A stretch of 45,461 nt of DNA from Alkalibacillus salilacus (GCF_030812915.1 NZ_JAUSTQ010000015.1:1-45461); one strand, 5' to 3'; shown: positions 36,097 to 44,171, counted from the stretch's first letter. Notes: generated by a model not told the origin, from the sequence alone. Numbers and translations are program-made.

Positions 36097-36134
36097 GGAT
36101 TAATATTTATATAGTAAAATAAGTTAAATAAAGT
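36097..36134 (+). promoter_or_regulatory. recurring promoter-like leader (copy 5)
   Basis: TTTATATAGTAAAATAAGTT and its surroundings match the leader at 10030-10067 at about 34-35 of 38 bases. It lies about 85 bases before the GNAT gene. No cassette end is visible nearby. Confidence 0.55.
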
Positions 36135-36219
36135 TGTTTGAAAATTTAGCAGTAATGGTGGAGAAGCACTAATTTTAAATAGGACCTTTCAAGATTAAAG
36201 TGATAATTATGGAGTGGTA

Positions 36220-36741
36220 ATGTTGATAAGGGAAGATGTTGTTATTCGACAAGCAAAAATAGAAGATGCCTCAGGGATATTACACATACAAGAAGAAGTG
36301 GTTTTGGAAGGAAAGTTTTTAACAACTGTATCAGAGGAATTTAATAAGACAGTAGAACAGCAAAGAGACTGGGTAGAAAAGGTTTTAAAAAACGATAAAG
36401 AAACAATGTTGGTTGCAGTATATCAAGGTACGATATTAGGTTGGATCGTGTTTTTTTCATCAAACAGAGTAAGGCTTTCCCACACTGGATCAATTGGAAT
36501 GATGGTGAAGAAAGATTTTAGAAGTATGGGGGTTGGAAAATTATTGATAAAACATTTGTTGGATTGGGCTGAACAACATCAATCTATCGAGAAAGTTTCC
36601 TTGGGTGTTTTTTTAACAAATCAAAAAGCAATTGCGTTATATAAAGATATGGGCTTTATTGAGGAAGGCAGAAAAGTTAAAGAATTCAAGCTCAATGAGG
36701 ATGAATATGTGGATGATATTTTAATGTGTAAATTTGTCTAA
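36220..36741 (+). CDS. GNAT acetyltransferase
   Basis: A 173-residue GNAT-fold enzyme. Motif A is SIGMMVKKDFRSMGVGKLLI (about 90-109) with the acetyl-CoA loop RSMGVGK, and motif B is NQKAIALYKDMGFIEEG. It resembles the RimJ/RimL/PhnO-like single-domain acetyltransferases; the substrate is unknown. ATG 36220 is preceded by GGAGTGG. The promoter-like leader it shares with cassette A suggests acquisition by the same route, although no ends are found. Confidence 0.85.
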   Translation: MLIREDVVIRQAKIEDASGILHIQEEVVLEGKFLTTVSEEFNKTVEQQRDWVEKVLKNDKETMLVAVYQGTILGWIVFFSSNRVRLSHTGSIGMMVKKDFRSMGVGKLLIKHLLDWAEQHQSIEKVSLGVFLTNQKAIALYKDMGFIEEGRKVKEFKLNEDEYVDDILMCKFV

Positions 36742-36925
36742 ATTGATCTTGCTAATATAGAGTGCTAGTTGAAAAGGGGAGAGAGTTATTCGATATTGCA
36801 TTTCTTATTGTCTAGTCCTTTGAATAACTGGAGTAATTATTTGTTGATTATGCTCTCATTTTACTGTGTAAGTGGGATAAGCTATAATAAAAGATCAAAG
36901 GTAAAAAGAAAGTTAGGTCGTGACT

Positions 36926-38380
36926 ATGAGTAAACGTAAAAAGCAACAAAATCATAAAAAGCAACAGAAACAATCGGGTTATAATCAAACGAAACCCAAA
37001 GATGCTAAGCATGGGAATGTAAAACCGCGTGACAAATCACCGCAAAAAGGACAAACGGCGAAAGTGACGTGCACTGGCTTTACGAATGATGGAAAAGGAA
37101 TCGCTGAATGGGAAGGTAAGCAGTTGGAAGTGCCTTATTTACTCCCTGGCGAAACGGCTGAAATTTATGTCACGAAAAAGGATCGGTTCGTGAATGCTAG
37201 TGTTAAACGTATTCTTGAATCCGCTGATAGTCGGGTGAAACCATCTTGTCCCTATTATTATGATTGTGGTGGTTGCCAGCTTCAGCATATGAGTAACCGT
37301 GCGCAAGGGCACTTTAAGCAAGATGTGGTTAATGCGCTTATGAAGCCGTTTGGTAAGCCGAACGCTATTATGACCATGGATCACCCGTATGATTATCGTA
37401 ATAAGAGTCATACAACATTCGGTATGAACCGGAAACGCCAGATTATTGGTGGCTTGTACGCCCAAAACAGTCACCAGATTATCCCGATGGAAGAGTGTTT
37501 GATTCACGATCCGAAAGCCGATGAGATCGTGGGCACGATCAAAGGCATGATGAAGTCATTTAAGATGGAGCCTTATAATGAGGACACGGGACGCGGGTTT
37601 TTACGCCACGTTTTAGTGAAAGTCGGTAAGAAGACAGGCGAAATCATGGTCGTTCTAATCGCAGGAACACAAATGTTTAAAGGTAAAAACAATTTCGTTA
37701 AAGCTCTACGCAAAGAACACCCTGAGATATCGACGATTTTGTTAAACGTAAATGATAAAAACACGAGTATGGTCCTTGGTGATCAAGAGAAAGTCTTGTT
37801 TGGTAAAGGAACGATTACCGACGAATTGTGCGGTTTGAAGTTTGAGATTTCATCGAAGTCATTCTATCAAATTAATCCGGAGCAAACGGAAAAACTATAC
37901 GGCAAAGCGATCGAAATGGCTGGATTAACAGGCGAAGAAACGGTGATTGATGCTTACTGCGGTATCGGGACAATTGGCCTCGTCGCAAGTCAGCAGGCCG
38001 GTCGTGTCATCGGTGTGGAGTCAAATAAAGACGCCGTGCGTGATGCGATTCGGAACTCCAAGCGTAACGGCATCCAAAACGCACGTTTTTACCAAGGAGA
38101 CGCAGGCGAATTCATGACTCAAATGGCTGCACATGGTGACCAAGCAGACGTCGTTATCCTAGACCCACCACGAACAGGAAGTGACGAAGCATTTTTATCA
38201 AGCGTCGTTAAACTAAAGCCGAGTCGAGTTATTTACGTCTCGTGCAACCCAGAAACCCAAGCCCGAGACATGAAATACCTTACTAAAAACGGCTACCAAG
38301 TCGAAGAAATGCAACCTGTTGATATGTTTCCGCAAACTTATCATGTTGAGTCTGTGGCGAAGTTGACGTTGAAAATGTAA
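36926..38380 (+). CDS. rlmCD: 23S rRNA (uracil-C5)-methyltransferase, RlmCD type
   Basis: A 484-residue RNA m5U methyltransferase. A lysine- and glutamine-rich N-terminal tail is followed by a TRAM RNA-binding domain (about 40-100), iron-sulfur cysteines in CPYYYDCGGCQLQH, and the SAM domain with VIDAYCGIGTIGLVAS near 338, DPPRTGSD near 414 and the catalytic Cys in VSCNPETQARD near 438. In Gram-positives one enzyme modifies U747 and U1939 of 23S rRNA. ATG 36926 has AGGTCGTG upstream. It is monocistronic and ends at the hairpin 38456-38510. Confidence 0.93.
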   Translation: MSKRKKQQNHKKQQKQSGYNQTKPKDAKHGNVKPRDKSPQKGQTAKVTCTGFTNDGKGIAEWEGKQLEVPYLLPGETAEIYVTKKDRFVNASVKRILESADSRVKPSCPYYYDCGGCQLQHMSNRAQGHFKQDVVNALMKPFGKPNAIMTMDHPYDYRNKSHTTFGMNRKRQIIGGLYAQNSHQIIPMEECLIHDPKADEIVGTIKGMMKSFKMEPYNEDTGRGFLRHVLVKVGKKTGEIMVVLIAGTQMFKGKNNFVKALRKEHPEISTILLNVNDKNTSMVLGDQEKVLFGKGTITDELCGLKFEISSKSFYQINPEQTEKLYGKAIEMAGLTGEETVIDAYCGIGTIGLVASQQAGRVIGVESNKDAVRDAIRNSKRNGIQNARFYQGDAGEFMTQMAAHGDQADVVILDPPRTGSDEAFLSSVVKLKPSRVIYVSCNPETQARDMKYLTKNGYQVEEMQPVDMFPQTYHVESVAKLTLKM

Positions 38381-38386
38381 CCCAAC

Positions 38387-38658
38387 AATAAAGTTGTAAC
38401 ATTTATAAAAAAGTCATAACAAATCGGCTAATTCGTGAGAATAAAGTTGAAACAGACGTCTGAGAGATAAGGGATAAAAGGTTGATGTCCTGCGTTTCTC
38501 AGGCGTTTTTGTGTTACGAGTTTATTGTGTGTGTGAATAAAGTCATGACACATTTTTTGAAACAAAATCGGTAAAAATCGGGGTTTGTGTTACGACTTTA
38601 TTATGAAAGGCGACGGTGGAAAGCGGGTTGAAGGGGTGGAAAGTGTTACGAGTTTATT
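38387..38658. repeat. seven copies of a 15-mer in both orientations
   Basis: Consensus TGTTACGACTTTATT. Plus copies: 38512, 38588, 38644. Minus copies: 38387, 38407, 38440, 38536. The pair 38512/38536 forms a hairpin around GTGTGTGTG. Spacing is irregular, unlike a simple tandem repeat. The minus copy at 38407 (AAAGTCATAACAAA) also resembles bases at 31011 before the subtilisin gene. Confidence 0.8.
38456..38510 (+). terminator. terminator of the rRNA methyltransferase gene
   Basis: ACGTCTGAGA (38456-38465) and TCTCAGGCGT (38497-38506) with TTTTT. It lies inside the 15-mer repeat cluster. Confidence 0.7.
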
Positions 38659-38786
38659 GTGAATGCACATAGTAGAGACATAAAAACGGTGTTTTTATTA
38701 GGAAATAGGAAGTAAGGGGTTTAGGGTTCATTCAACTAACGATTATTGGGTATTAACACTTGAGTTATTACACAAATTCACAAAGC

Positions 38787-38836
38787 AAATAGCACAATGT
38801 TAATAGCTGTTGTCAATGTACTATTTCCTATGTGGA
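38787..38836 (+). repeat. 50-bp repeat, left copy
   Basis: Inverted relative to 40648-40697; 44 of 50 bases match when reverse-complemented. Each copy is itself an imperfect palindrome (AAATAGCACAATGTTAA against AAATAGTACATTGACAA). The two copies bracket 1.9 kb with three small genes. Confidence 0.8.
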
Positions 38837-39027
38837 TTTAAATCTTATTTGCGATGCTGATTTTTTAAAAACAAGAAGGTAATTGTATTTTTTATGTTAA
38901 AATAAATGTAAAATTTGTGGAAGAACGCATTTAAACTAATGGGCAGGTCCTTTAAATCCCATAGTTGTTATTGGAGTAGCGGGTGGTGTTACTTCATGCA
39001 ATTTTTAAGTATAGGGGAGGTTGCGTA

Positions 39028-39282
39028 ATGATAAATGAGTGTGCAATTTGTCCGTGTTTTAATAAGATGAACAATGCGATGAAAGTCTTGATTACTACTT
39101 TAACTGTTATTATTTTTGGAGTATTATATTATTTTTTAATACCTCAAGTAATGCCAGGTGATTCTGGTTTTGTGATTTTAATATTCACGCCTTACTTAAT
39201 TGGAGGTCTTTTATTTGGTTTGGGATTGTTTGGTCTTGCTTTTGGGATAAGCAAGTTTTGCGAATGGATAAAAAGAAAGTGA
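39028..39282 (+). CDS. small membrane protein with N-terminal Cys cluster
   Basis: An 84-residue protein starting MINECAICPCF, with three cysteines, followed by two or three hydrophobic segments (about 19-37, 43-60, 60-76) and a basic end. ATG 39028 is preceded by GGGGAGG at 7 bases; the frame is open further upstream but without a ribosome site. It is followed by the same 3' module as cassettes A and C, so it is probably cassette cargo. No family recognised. Confidence 0.6.
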   Translation: MINECAICPCFNKMNNAMKVLITTLTVIIFGVLYYFLIPQVMPGDSGFVILIFTPYLIGGLLFGLGLFGLAFGISKFCEWIKRK

Positions 39283-39299
39283 TTTGATTTAAATTAACG

Positions 39300-39570
39300 G
39301 GAACGTTAGTTGAAGAAGGGTGAGCATTTTCCGAAATGGAATTTGCTCTTTTTTTGTTGGTGAAATTGCATTAGTTTTTGCACGTGATTTTGCAATTCTT
39401 CATTAATTATTTGGGCTTTGGAAATCGGGTTGCATTTTCCTGTGTAAATAACTACTCAAAAAGTAAGAAAACATTGGTATAGCAATGAAAATGAGCACCA
39501 AATTGCTATGCAATTCAACCCTCGTTTTATACAATTTATCTATTGTTTGTATACTAAAACTGAACTACGT
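39300..39570 (+). repeat. cassette 3' module with right end (copy D)
   Basis: CGTTAGTTGAAG, the hairpin GAGCATTTTCC/GGAATTTGCTC with its T run, TGAAATTGCATTAGTTTTTG, the TGTGTAAATAACTACTC segment, the second hairpin and the terminus TATACTAAAACTGAACTAC follow in the same order as in cassette A (10340-10634). The left end of this copy is not found upstream of the gene at 39028; the 50-bp repeat at 38787 lies there instead. Confidence 0.75.
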
Positions 39571-39744
39571 ATATGAACTTTTTTCAAATATATCAACCGT
39601 GATTGGATTTAACGTTTACATCCATCGTTAACATCACCCTTCATTCCATAAAAATCAACCAATGATGTCTATGTATCCTTTTTTAAACCAAAAGGATTAT
39701 GTTACGTTAAGATAAACATAACACTAAAACTGGAGGTGATTTAG

Positions 39745-39921
39745 ATGGACAATGCTTATCTTCCATTAACGATGCTCGGTCTTATGTTAGTCATGATCGC
39801 TTTAGGCTTTCTTGATGGAGTCGGTCTTATTCAATATCTTGTAGCAGGCGCGGGTGTCGTTTTATCTGCAGTGGGCACTTTTAAGTTACTCCGTCATGAG
39901 AGAAAGGAAAAAGAAACGTAA
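39745..39921 (+). CDS. small membrane protein, 58 residues
   Basis: ATG 39745 has TGGAGGTGATTT before it. Two hydrophobic helices (about 6-22 and 28-46) are followed by a basic tail LLRHERKEKET. A strong terminator follows at 39970. Expression signals are convincing; the function is unknown and no family comes to mind. Confidence 0.72.
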   Translation: MDNAYLPLTMLGLMLVMIALGFLDGVGLIQYLVAGAGVVLSAVGTFKLLRHERKEKET

Positions 39922-39969
39922 TGCAATAGTATCGTCATGTTAGGGATAGTATCCTTTCGATGAAATAAA

Positions 39970-39998
39970 ACGCTTGGGTAATCCAAATACCCAAGCGT
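39970..39998 (+). terminator. terminator of the 58-residue membrane protein gene
   Basis: ACGCTTGGGTA (39970-39980) and TACCCAAGCGT (39988-39998) pair perfectly; ACTATTTTATATTTTC follows. Confidence 0.82.
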
Positions 39999-40059
39999 AC
40001 TATTTTATATTTTCTTGTAGAACAAAAGCACACGATAGTTGAATATGTATGAAGTATTA

Positions 40060-40470
40060 TTAACCTTGAAATGTATAAGGAGATGATGCTTTAAGTAGGC
40101 TATTAACACCATTAGGATGATAAGGCATTAAATCATTAGCTCTTTGTATGTTTACCCATTCAATTTCTGAAATTTCATCTTTATCTATAATTGAAATTTC
40201 TCCTTCGATGACTTTTGCTTTAAATGTTATAAATAAAGCGTGATGACCGTTTTCTTTAAACATTGCTTCATTGACAGCTATAATTTCACCAACCTCAATT
40301 GTTAAATTTGTTTCTTCCTTAACCTCTCGAATAACTGCTTCTTCTAAAGTTTCCCCTTGTTCCACTGCACCACCAGGAAGAGACCAACTTCCACCCTTGT
40401 TATTAACCATAAGGATATTATTCTCATCTTCCTTATAAATAAACGCATATGCTACATCCACTCTAATCAT
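40060..40470 (-). CDS. NUDIX hydrolase
   Basis: A 136-residue NUDIX enzyme that would hydrolyse a nucleoside diphosphate derivative. The NUDIX box runs from GGAVEQGETLEEAV to REVKEETN (about 33-55) with all key Gly, Arg and Glu residues. GGAGCGAGTAAGAA precedes the ATG. Family members range from MutT-like sanitising enzymes to sugar-nucleotide hydrolases; this one is small and single-domain. It lies between the two 50-bp inverted repeats. Confidence 0.9.
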   Translation of the reverse strand: MIRVDVAYAFIYKEDENNILMVNNKGGSWSLPGGAVEQGETLEEAVIREVKEETNLTIEVGEIIAVNEAMFKENGHHALFITFKAKVIEGEISIIDKDEISEIEWVNIQRANDLMPYHPNGVNSLLKASSPYTFQG

Positions 40471-40647
40471 TTCTTACTCGCTCCTATCTATTTCAGGGTT
40501 AAATTATCAAAATTATAACAGTCTGTTATTCAACTATATTGCGCCGTTAGTTTAAGCACGTTCTTTCACAAATTCGATATTTATTTTAACATAAAATAAA
40601 TATTATCCTCTGGGTTTAAAAGATCAACATTGGAAATAACATACAGG

Positions 40648-40697
40648 TTCACATAGGAAAAAGCACATTGACAACAGTTATTGACATTATGCTATTT
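40648..40697 (-). repeat. 50-bp repeat, right copy
   Basis: Starts TTCACATAGGAAAAAGCACA and is the inverse of the copy at 38787-38836. Ten bases further on is a cassette-type right end. Confidence 0.8.
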
Positions 40698-40706
40698 CGA
40701 ATGTTT

Positions 40707-40728
40707 CACCACCGAAACGGAACTACTT
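40707..40728 (+). repeat. diverged cassette right end
   Basis: CACCGAAACGGAACTACTT corresponds to the right terminus CTCCAAAACTGAACTACTT of cassette A with a few changes. No left end facing it was found. Confidence 0.5.
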
Positions 40729-40802
40729 AATGTTATCCCTGGTTTTTTTCATATAGGTAAGGCCAGCAACGGTTGTTACAGCATTCCTATGGTTATGTAA
40801 AC

Positions 40803-40920
40803 AAAAAACTACCTTGCTCGGCCAAGCAAGGTAGTTCAAAGAAAGACAGTCAAGAGTAACAACAACCTACGCCTTGTGACGTATAGATTGCTTAGCAGGA
40901 TGTTCAACGCATCTCTGCTT
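40803..40920 (-). ncRNA. candidate small RNA of about 118 nt
   Basis: A minus-strand promoter TTGACA (40956-40951), 18 bases, TATATT (40932-40927) predicts a start near 40920. The transcript has a GCAAGCAG/CTGCTAAGC hairpin and a CTATACG/CGTAGG hairpin, and ends in a strong terminator: AACTACCTTGCT (40836-40825 on the minus strand) pairs with AGCAAGGTAGTT (40818-40807), then TTTTTTG. There is no open frame with a ribosome site inside. I cannot match it to a named RNA family. Confidence 0.6.
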
Positions 40921-41097
40921 GCTCTTAATATAATGCTTCTGATTCAGTAATGTCAACCCACATTATAATTATATTGGTTTAGGGTAAGGCTGTGCAACAT
41001 AGTTGTTTAGACTTAAATAGTCAGAAGAATATGTTGAAAAAATTAGGAAAAATAGCAGATAACAGGAGGGGGTAAAGCATATTTTAGGGGGATTATA

Positions 41098-42309
41098 TTG
41101 ACTTGTGATAATTGTGATTATAAGAATAAGAAAGGGAGTAAGTTTTGTAATAAATGTGGTCAGGAGTTAAACACTGCTTCCAATGAATCGAAATATGAAA
41201 CGATTAGACAGCGTAAGCCAATGATTCTGATGGCCTCTATTGTTGTTATTGTTATAGGGCTTTTCGTATCGTTTGCTGTAATATTGAATAATCCGTTAAA
41301 TGCTTTTGAAAGCCATTTAGAGAACCGTGAGTTTTAAGAAGCACATGTCGTGTTAGAAGAAGAACTCGAAGGTGAAGAGGATATGAGTGAAGCTGAAAGC
41401 ATTGTCCTTAATGAAAGTGAGAACATTGAAAAGCGTTATATATCGAAAGACTTTGAATTTGAAGATGCTGAATCTTGGCTTAATGAATTAAAAGAATTCG
41501 ATATGAATGCCTCAACGATTGATGATTCATTGACTCATGTTCAAACGATTGAGGATTCGCGACAAGCATTTAGTGAAGGTGAAACGTTCATGAATGATGG
41601 TGAAATACATAGTGCGATATCGCAATTTCAGGACGTTAATGAAAAGGATGAGGGAAATTATGAACAAGCACAGGAACATATTAATGAGTTAAGCCAAGAA
41701 TTAGAGAGCGATTCACTGAATGAAGCGAAACAATTAGCAAATGAGGAAGACTTTGAAGAGGCTGTTAATGTATTAGAAAAAGCGGATCGTGTATTAGATG
41801 ATAACGATGATATTGCTACTTTGTTGGACGAGTATGATAAACGTTTAGCAGAAAATAAAGAGCAAGAACGTATTGAGGAAATGAAGAAAGCTAAATCAGA
41901 TCAGTTAGTTGTGGTTCAAGAATCGAATATCGTTGAACAATCGGCAGAACATAAAGCACTTTATCCTGATATGTTACAAATGATATTGCGAAATGAATCT
42001 GATAAAACCATTGAAAATATGGAAGTGCGATTTTTAGTGTATGATGAAGATGGTTATCCCGTAAAAACAAGACCGAGCATGAGTGTATCCGGGAAGGTCC
42101 ACGAATTTAGAGGTAATGCTGAATCCATTAATGTTCAACCAGGTGAAACATTCGGAAGAGAAAATGGTTGGGAAATCGAATCACCACATGATGCGGAAGA
42201 AGTACTTTCAGTCGTCAAAACAGTTGATTTTTATGACGGAACGACGTGGGATAACCCATATTATGACTATTGGATTGAAGAGTACAAAGATGAACCTTTG
42301 GGAGATTAA
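41098..42309 (+). pseudogene. zinc-ribbon membrane protein split by an in-frame stop
   Basis: TTG 41098 follows AGGGGG. The product begins with a zinc ribbon (CDNCDYKNKKGSKFCNKCG), then a membrane helix (about 42-64, MILMASIVVIVIGLFVSFAV). After FESHLENREF comes TAA at 41335-41337, and the same frame goes on as EAHVVLEEELEGEEDMSEAE for 320 more residues. That part has a helical repeat region and a C-terminal domain ending VDFYDGTTWDNPYYDYW, similar to DUF5780-type domains of zinc-ribbon surface proteins. One substitution (for example GAA or CAA to TAA) explains the split. Restored length is 403 residues. Readthrough or sequencing error are alternatives. Confidence 0.72.
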
Positions 42310-42402
42310 TAGCTGTAGGTCATATTACCTGAAGGTTAAGTGATGAATCTTGATGAAATATCCGTGGATACATCTTTATTTTGAAAGTAACATCAATCAA
42401 TA

Positions 42403-42564
42403 TCAATCCTCTTGTGGTTGAGTTTCATCAATTGTTATATCAACCGGATTAAACTTTCTGTATCGCAACTCTTTCTCTAATAGATTAATAAATTCTTGTT
42501 CTGCTTTGGCTATTTTAGCTCCTTGATAGGCCCTGATTAAAGCGTGATCGTCTAATTGAAACAT
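42403..42564 (-). CDS. sda: Sda-like sporulation histidine-kinase inhibitor
   Basis: A 53-residue protein. The core LDDHALIRAYQGAKIAKAEQ followed by EFINLLEKELRYR lines up with B. subtilis Sda ([33 protein letters not shown]) in the helical-hairpin positions Leu, Asp, Leu-Ile, Tyr, Ala, Phe-Ile, Leu and Glu. Sda blocks KinA autophosphorylation when replication is disturbed. ATG 42564 has AGGAGGTCACAAACC upstream; the open frame before it is not likely to be coding. Unlike B. subtilis sda, I see no DnaA boxes beside it, and it has a longer acidic tail (DITIDETQPQED). Confidence 0.7.
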   Translation of the reverse strand: MFQLDDHALIRAYQGAKIAKAEQEFINLLEKELRYRKFNPVDITIDETQPQED

Positions 42565-42821
42565 GGTTTGTGACCTCCTGTTGTGTTGTTTAATATTTAA
42601 ATACCCTATATGGTTATAGCTCAAAAAGTTTCTGGGTTCAATAGATGCATGTATATAGTCACAAAATCGTAATAAATTAGATGTGAAAGATCAAAAAGGA
42701 AGTTAAAACAGGCACAAGGTGTATGTGGATGGTGTTGATTTAGGAAGTAGTGATAGGAAGAGGATGAGCGGTAGTTTTGGTAGATTGTTTTAGCTAAGTT
42801 TTAAAGCACATAATTATGAAG
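42565..42821. other. intergenic stretch without a clear gene
   Basis: It contains the sda ribosome site at its left edge and the hairpin 42822-42863 at its right edge. Nothing else stands out. Confidence 0.5.
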
Positions 42822-42863
42822 CAAAGCACCCACCTCAAACAATGATGTTAGGTAAGTGCTTTG
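42822..42863 (-). terminator. hairpin after the DUF2188 gene
   Basis: CAAAGCACCCACCT and AGGTAAGTGCTTTG pair with one mismatch. The T run on the minus strand is poor, so its strength as terminator is uncertain. Confidence 0.55.
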
Positions 42864-42883
42864 ATGAAGATTATAGTTAAAGT

Positions 42884-43111
42884 TTAGCCACGCGGAGGGT
42901 AGGGATCGTTACCGTAACTACGTCTCTCGCGAATACGGCCATCCTTACCATGTATGATAAGTTCTGATTTATAATTTTTGGCTAAGTCTTCGCCATAATT
43001 TATTGCTTCTTGTTGTGTTTGTGTGATTTTACTTGCCCTTGTATTACCTGCTCTCTTCACCTGCCAACCGTCATCATGAGGTAATACATGTATATTATTT
43101 TGGTTAGACAT
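42884..43111 (-). CDS. DUF2188 domain protein
   Basis: A 75-residue soluble protein. NIHVLPHDDGWQVKRAGNTRA followed by a helix ending INYGEDLAKNYKSELIIHGKDGRIRERRSYG is the DUF2188 pattern: a short beta-hairpin, a helix and the conserved HxxDGxI strand. ATG 43111 has GGGGAG upstream; the longer open frame starts without a ribosome site. Members occur near phage and stress genes; the role is unknown. Confidence 0.82.
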   Translation of the reverse strand: MSNQNNIHVLPHDDGWQVKRAGNTRASKITQTQQEAINYGEDLAKNYKSELIIHGKDGRIRERRSYGNDPYPPRG

Positions 43112-43206
43112 AATAATCAATAGCTCCCCTTTTTTTAATTTTGGATGGATGCATTTCACATTATCATTATTTTGTAATACAATAAGACAACAATATTTTT
43201 TCATGC

Positions 43207-43245
43207 CCCTTGTTTATGCCGTTACATAGACAAGGGTTTTTTTAT
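43207..43245 (+). terminator. plus-strand terminator between two minus-strand genes
   Basis: CCCTTGT (43207-43213) and ACAAGGG (43230-43236) with TTTTTTT on the plus strand. No plus-strand gene lies just upstream; it may end antisense transcription, or be part of the minus-strand mRNA structure. Confidence 0.45.
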
Positions 43246-43361
43246 CTTGTTTGGCGATTAATCCGTCTAATCTCTCGTTCCAAGTCTCTTGTAGTACGGT
43301 CAATCTTTCGCTCCTGTTGCTTCAATTTATTTTTTATTTGTGCTTTGCTCATTCTCGTCAT
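43242..43361 (-). CDS. small basic helical protein, 39 residues
   Basis: ATG 43361 is preceded by AAAGGAGGTGGAAAG, a near-perfect ribosome site. The peptide (MTRMSKAQIKNKLKQQERKI, then DRTTRDLEREIRRINRQTR) is almost entirely charged or polar and should form a single amphipathic helix or coiled coil. It stands upstream of the DUF2188 gene in the same direction. The role is unknown; a nucleic-acid-binding peptide is possible. Confidence 0.6.
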   Translation of the reverse strand: MTRMSKAQIKNKLKQQERKIDRTTRDLEREIRRINRQTR

Positions 43362-43392
43362 CTTTCCACCTCCTTTGATCATAGATTCTCAA
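43327..43392 (-). CDS. possible overlapping leader peptide, 21 residues
   Basis: A second strong ribosome site, AAAAGGAGGTGACAAAGG, precedes a TTG at 43392. The frame of 21 codons ends inside the next gene in another frame and runs across that gene's ribosome site. Translation of it would influence the downstream gene. Evidence is only the ribosome site and spacing. Confidence 0.3.
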   Translation of the reverse strand: MRIYDQRRWKDDENEQSTNKK

Positions 43393-43712
43393 CCTTTGTC
43401 ACCTCCTTTTCATTTCCAGTTTATATTATACATAGAGGAGCAGTGTATATCAATATATAGTGTTTTTAAATATTAATTATTTCTACATATAGTATATAAG
43501 GTCAAACGGTTAGTTGTTTGTCAAATGTTTTGTTCCCTTCATTTGTATAATGTGGTGAGATGATAATATGACGTATTTTAGTCAATCGAAAACGAGATGG
43601 TGATTGGAACGTGATTTAGAGGTTTGAGATGTTATTAGGTTTGCTATGTTCGGTGATGATATTGATTTGGTGGGGATTGCGGTTATGTATAGGGGTGACC
43701 ACCCCATCTTGG
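43393..43712. other. intergenic stretch without a clear gene
   Basis: About 320 bases, promoter region for the minus-strand small protein at 43242-43361. I see no other gene or strong hairpin. Confidence 0.45.
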
Positions 43713-43964
43713 TTAACGAAGCGTTTCTAAATCGATGTCGAGAATTCGAGCTGTTCTCTCTCGATGATTAAACGCATTATTGGCCCACATACGTTTAATG
43801 GCCTTTTCTAAAGCAAAGCGATTCTTATAAAATTTTGGGTGCTGTTTCTTGTAGTAAAAGCGAACCCCAAAATCAGTTGAGCCAGTTGCTTTGCCAATTT
43901 TGAGCAGGGTTTCATCGCTTAATCCCTTAACAAGATCCGGAAAATCAATGTACGATTGGTTCAT
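43713..43964 (-). CDS. uncharacterised small soluble protein, 83 residues
   Basis: AAGGAGGCAAATC precedes the ATG at 43964. The sequence (SYIDFPDLVKGLSDETLLKI early, FALEKAIKRMWANNAFNHRE late) is helical, basic in the centre and has no membrane segment or signal. The expression signals are convincing. I do not recognise the family. Confidence 0.65.
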   Translation of the reverse strand: MNQSYIDFPDLVKGLSDETLLKIGKATGSTDFGVRFYYKKQHPKFYKNRFALEKAIKRMWANNAFNHRERTARILDIDLETLR

Positions 43965-44129
43965 GATTTGCCTCCTTCAATATGTGATGATTCGATTATA
44001 GTTTATGGCTTTGGGTGATACAATGCTTTAGATGTTTGAGGGTGTTGGAGGTTTGAGTAGTCGTATCAAGCAACCCAACATTTTCTTTTAGTGCGTCTGC
44101 GTGATAAGGTGATGGTAAGCTAACTTTCA

Positions 44130-44169
44130 ATAACCTGATTCATGCTATAACGAGCATGGGTCAGGTTAT
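44130..44169. terminator. hairpin of uncertain partner
   Basis: ATAACCTGA..CATGCT and AGCATG..TCAGGTTAT form a long interrupted stem around an ATAACG loop. T content on either side is modest. No gene ends just upstream on the plus strand. Confidence 0.45.
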
Positions 44170-44171
44170 TT

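Noticed and set aside
38787-38836. CRISPR or phage attachment site, because of the 50-bp inverted pair.
   Set aside because: Only two copies, inverted, each palindromic, with no integrase or spacer structure.
38959-38980. A left cassette end before the gene at 39028 (ATAGTTGTTATTGGAGTAGC).
   Set aside because: The match to AAGTAGTTCAGTTTTGGAGT is poor, the inverted half is missing, and the position relative to the gene differs from cassettes A and C.
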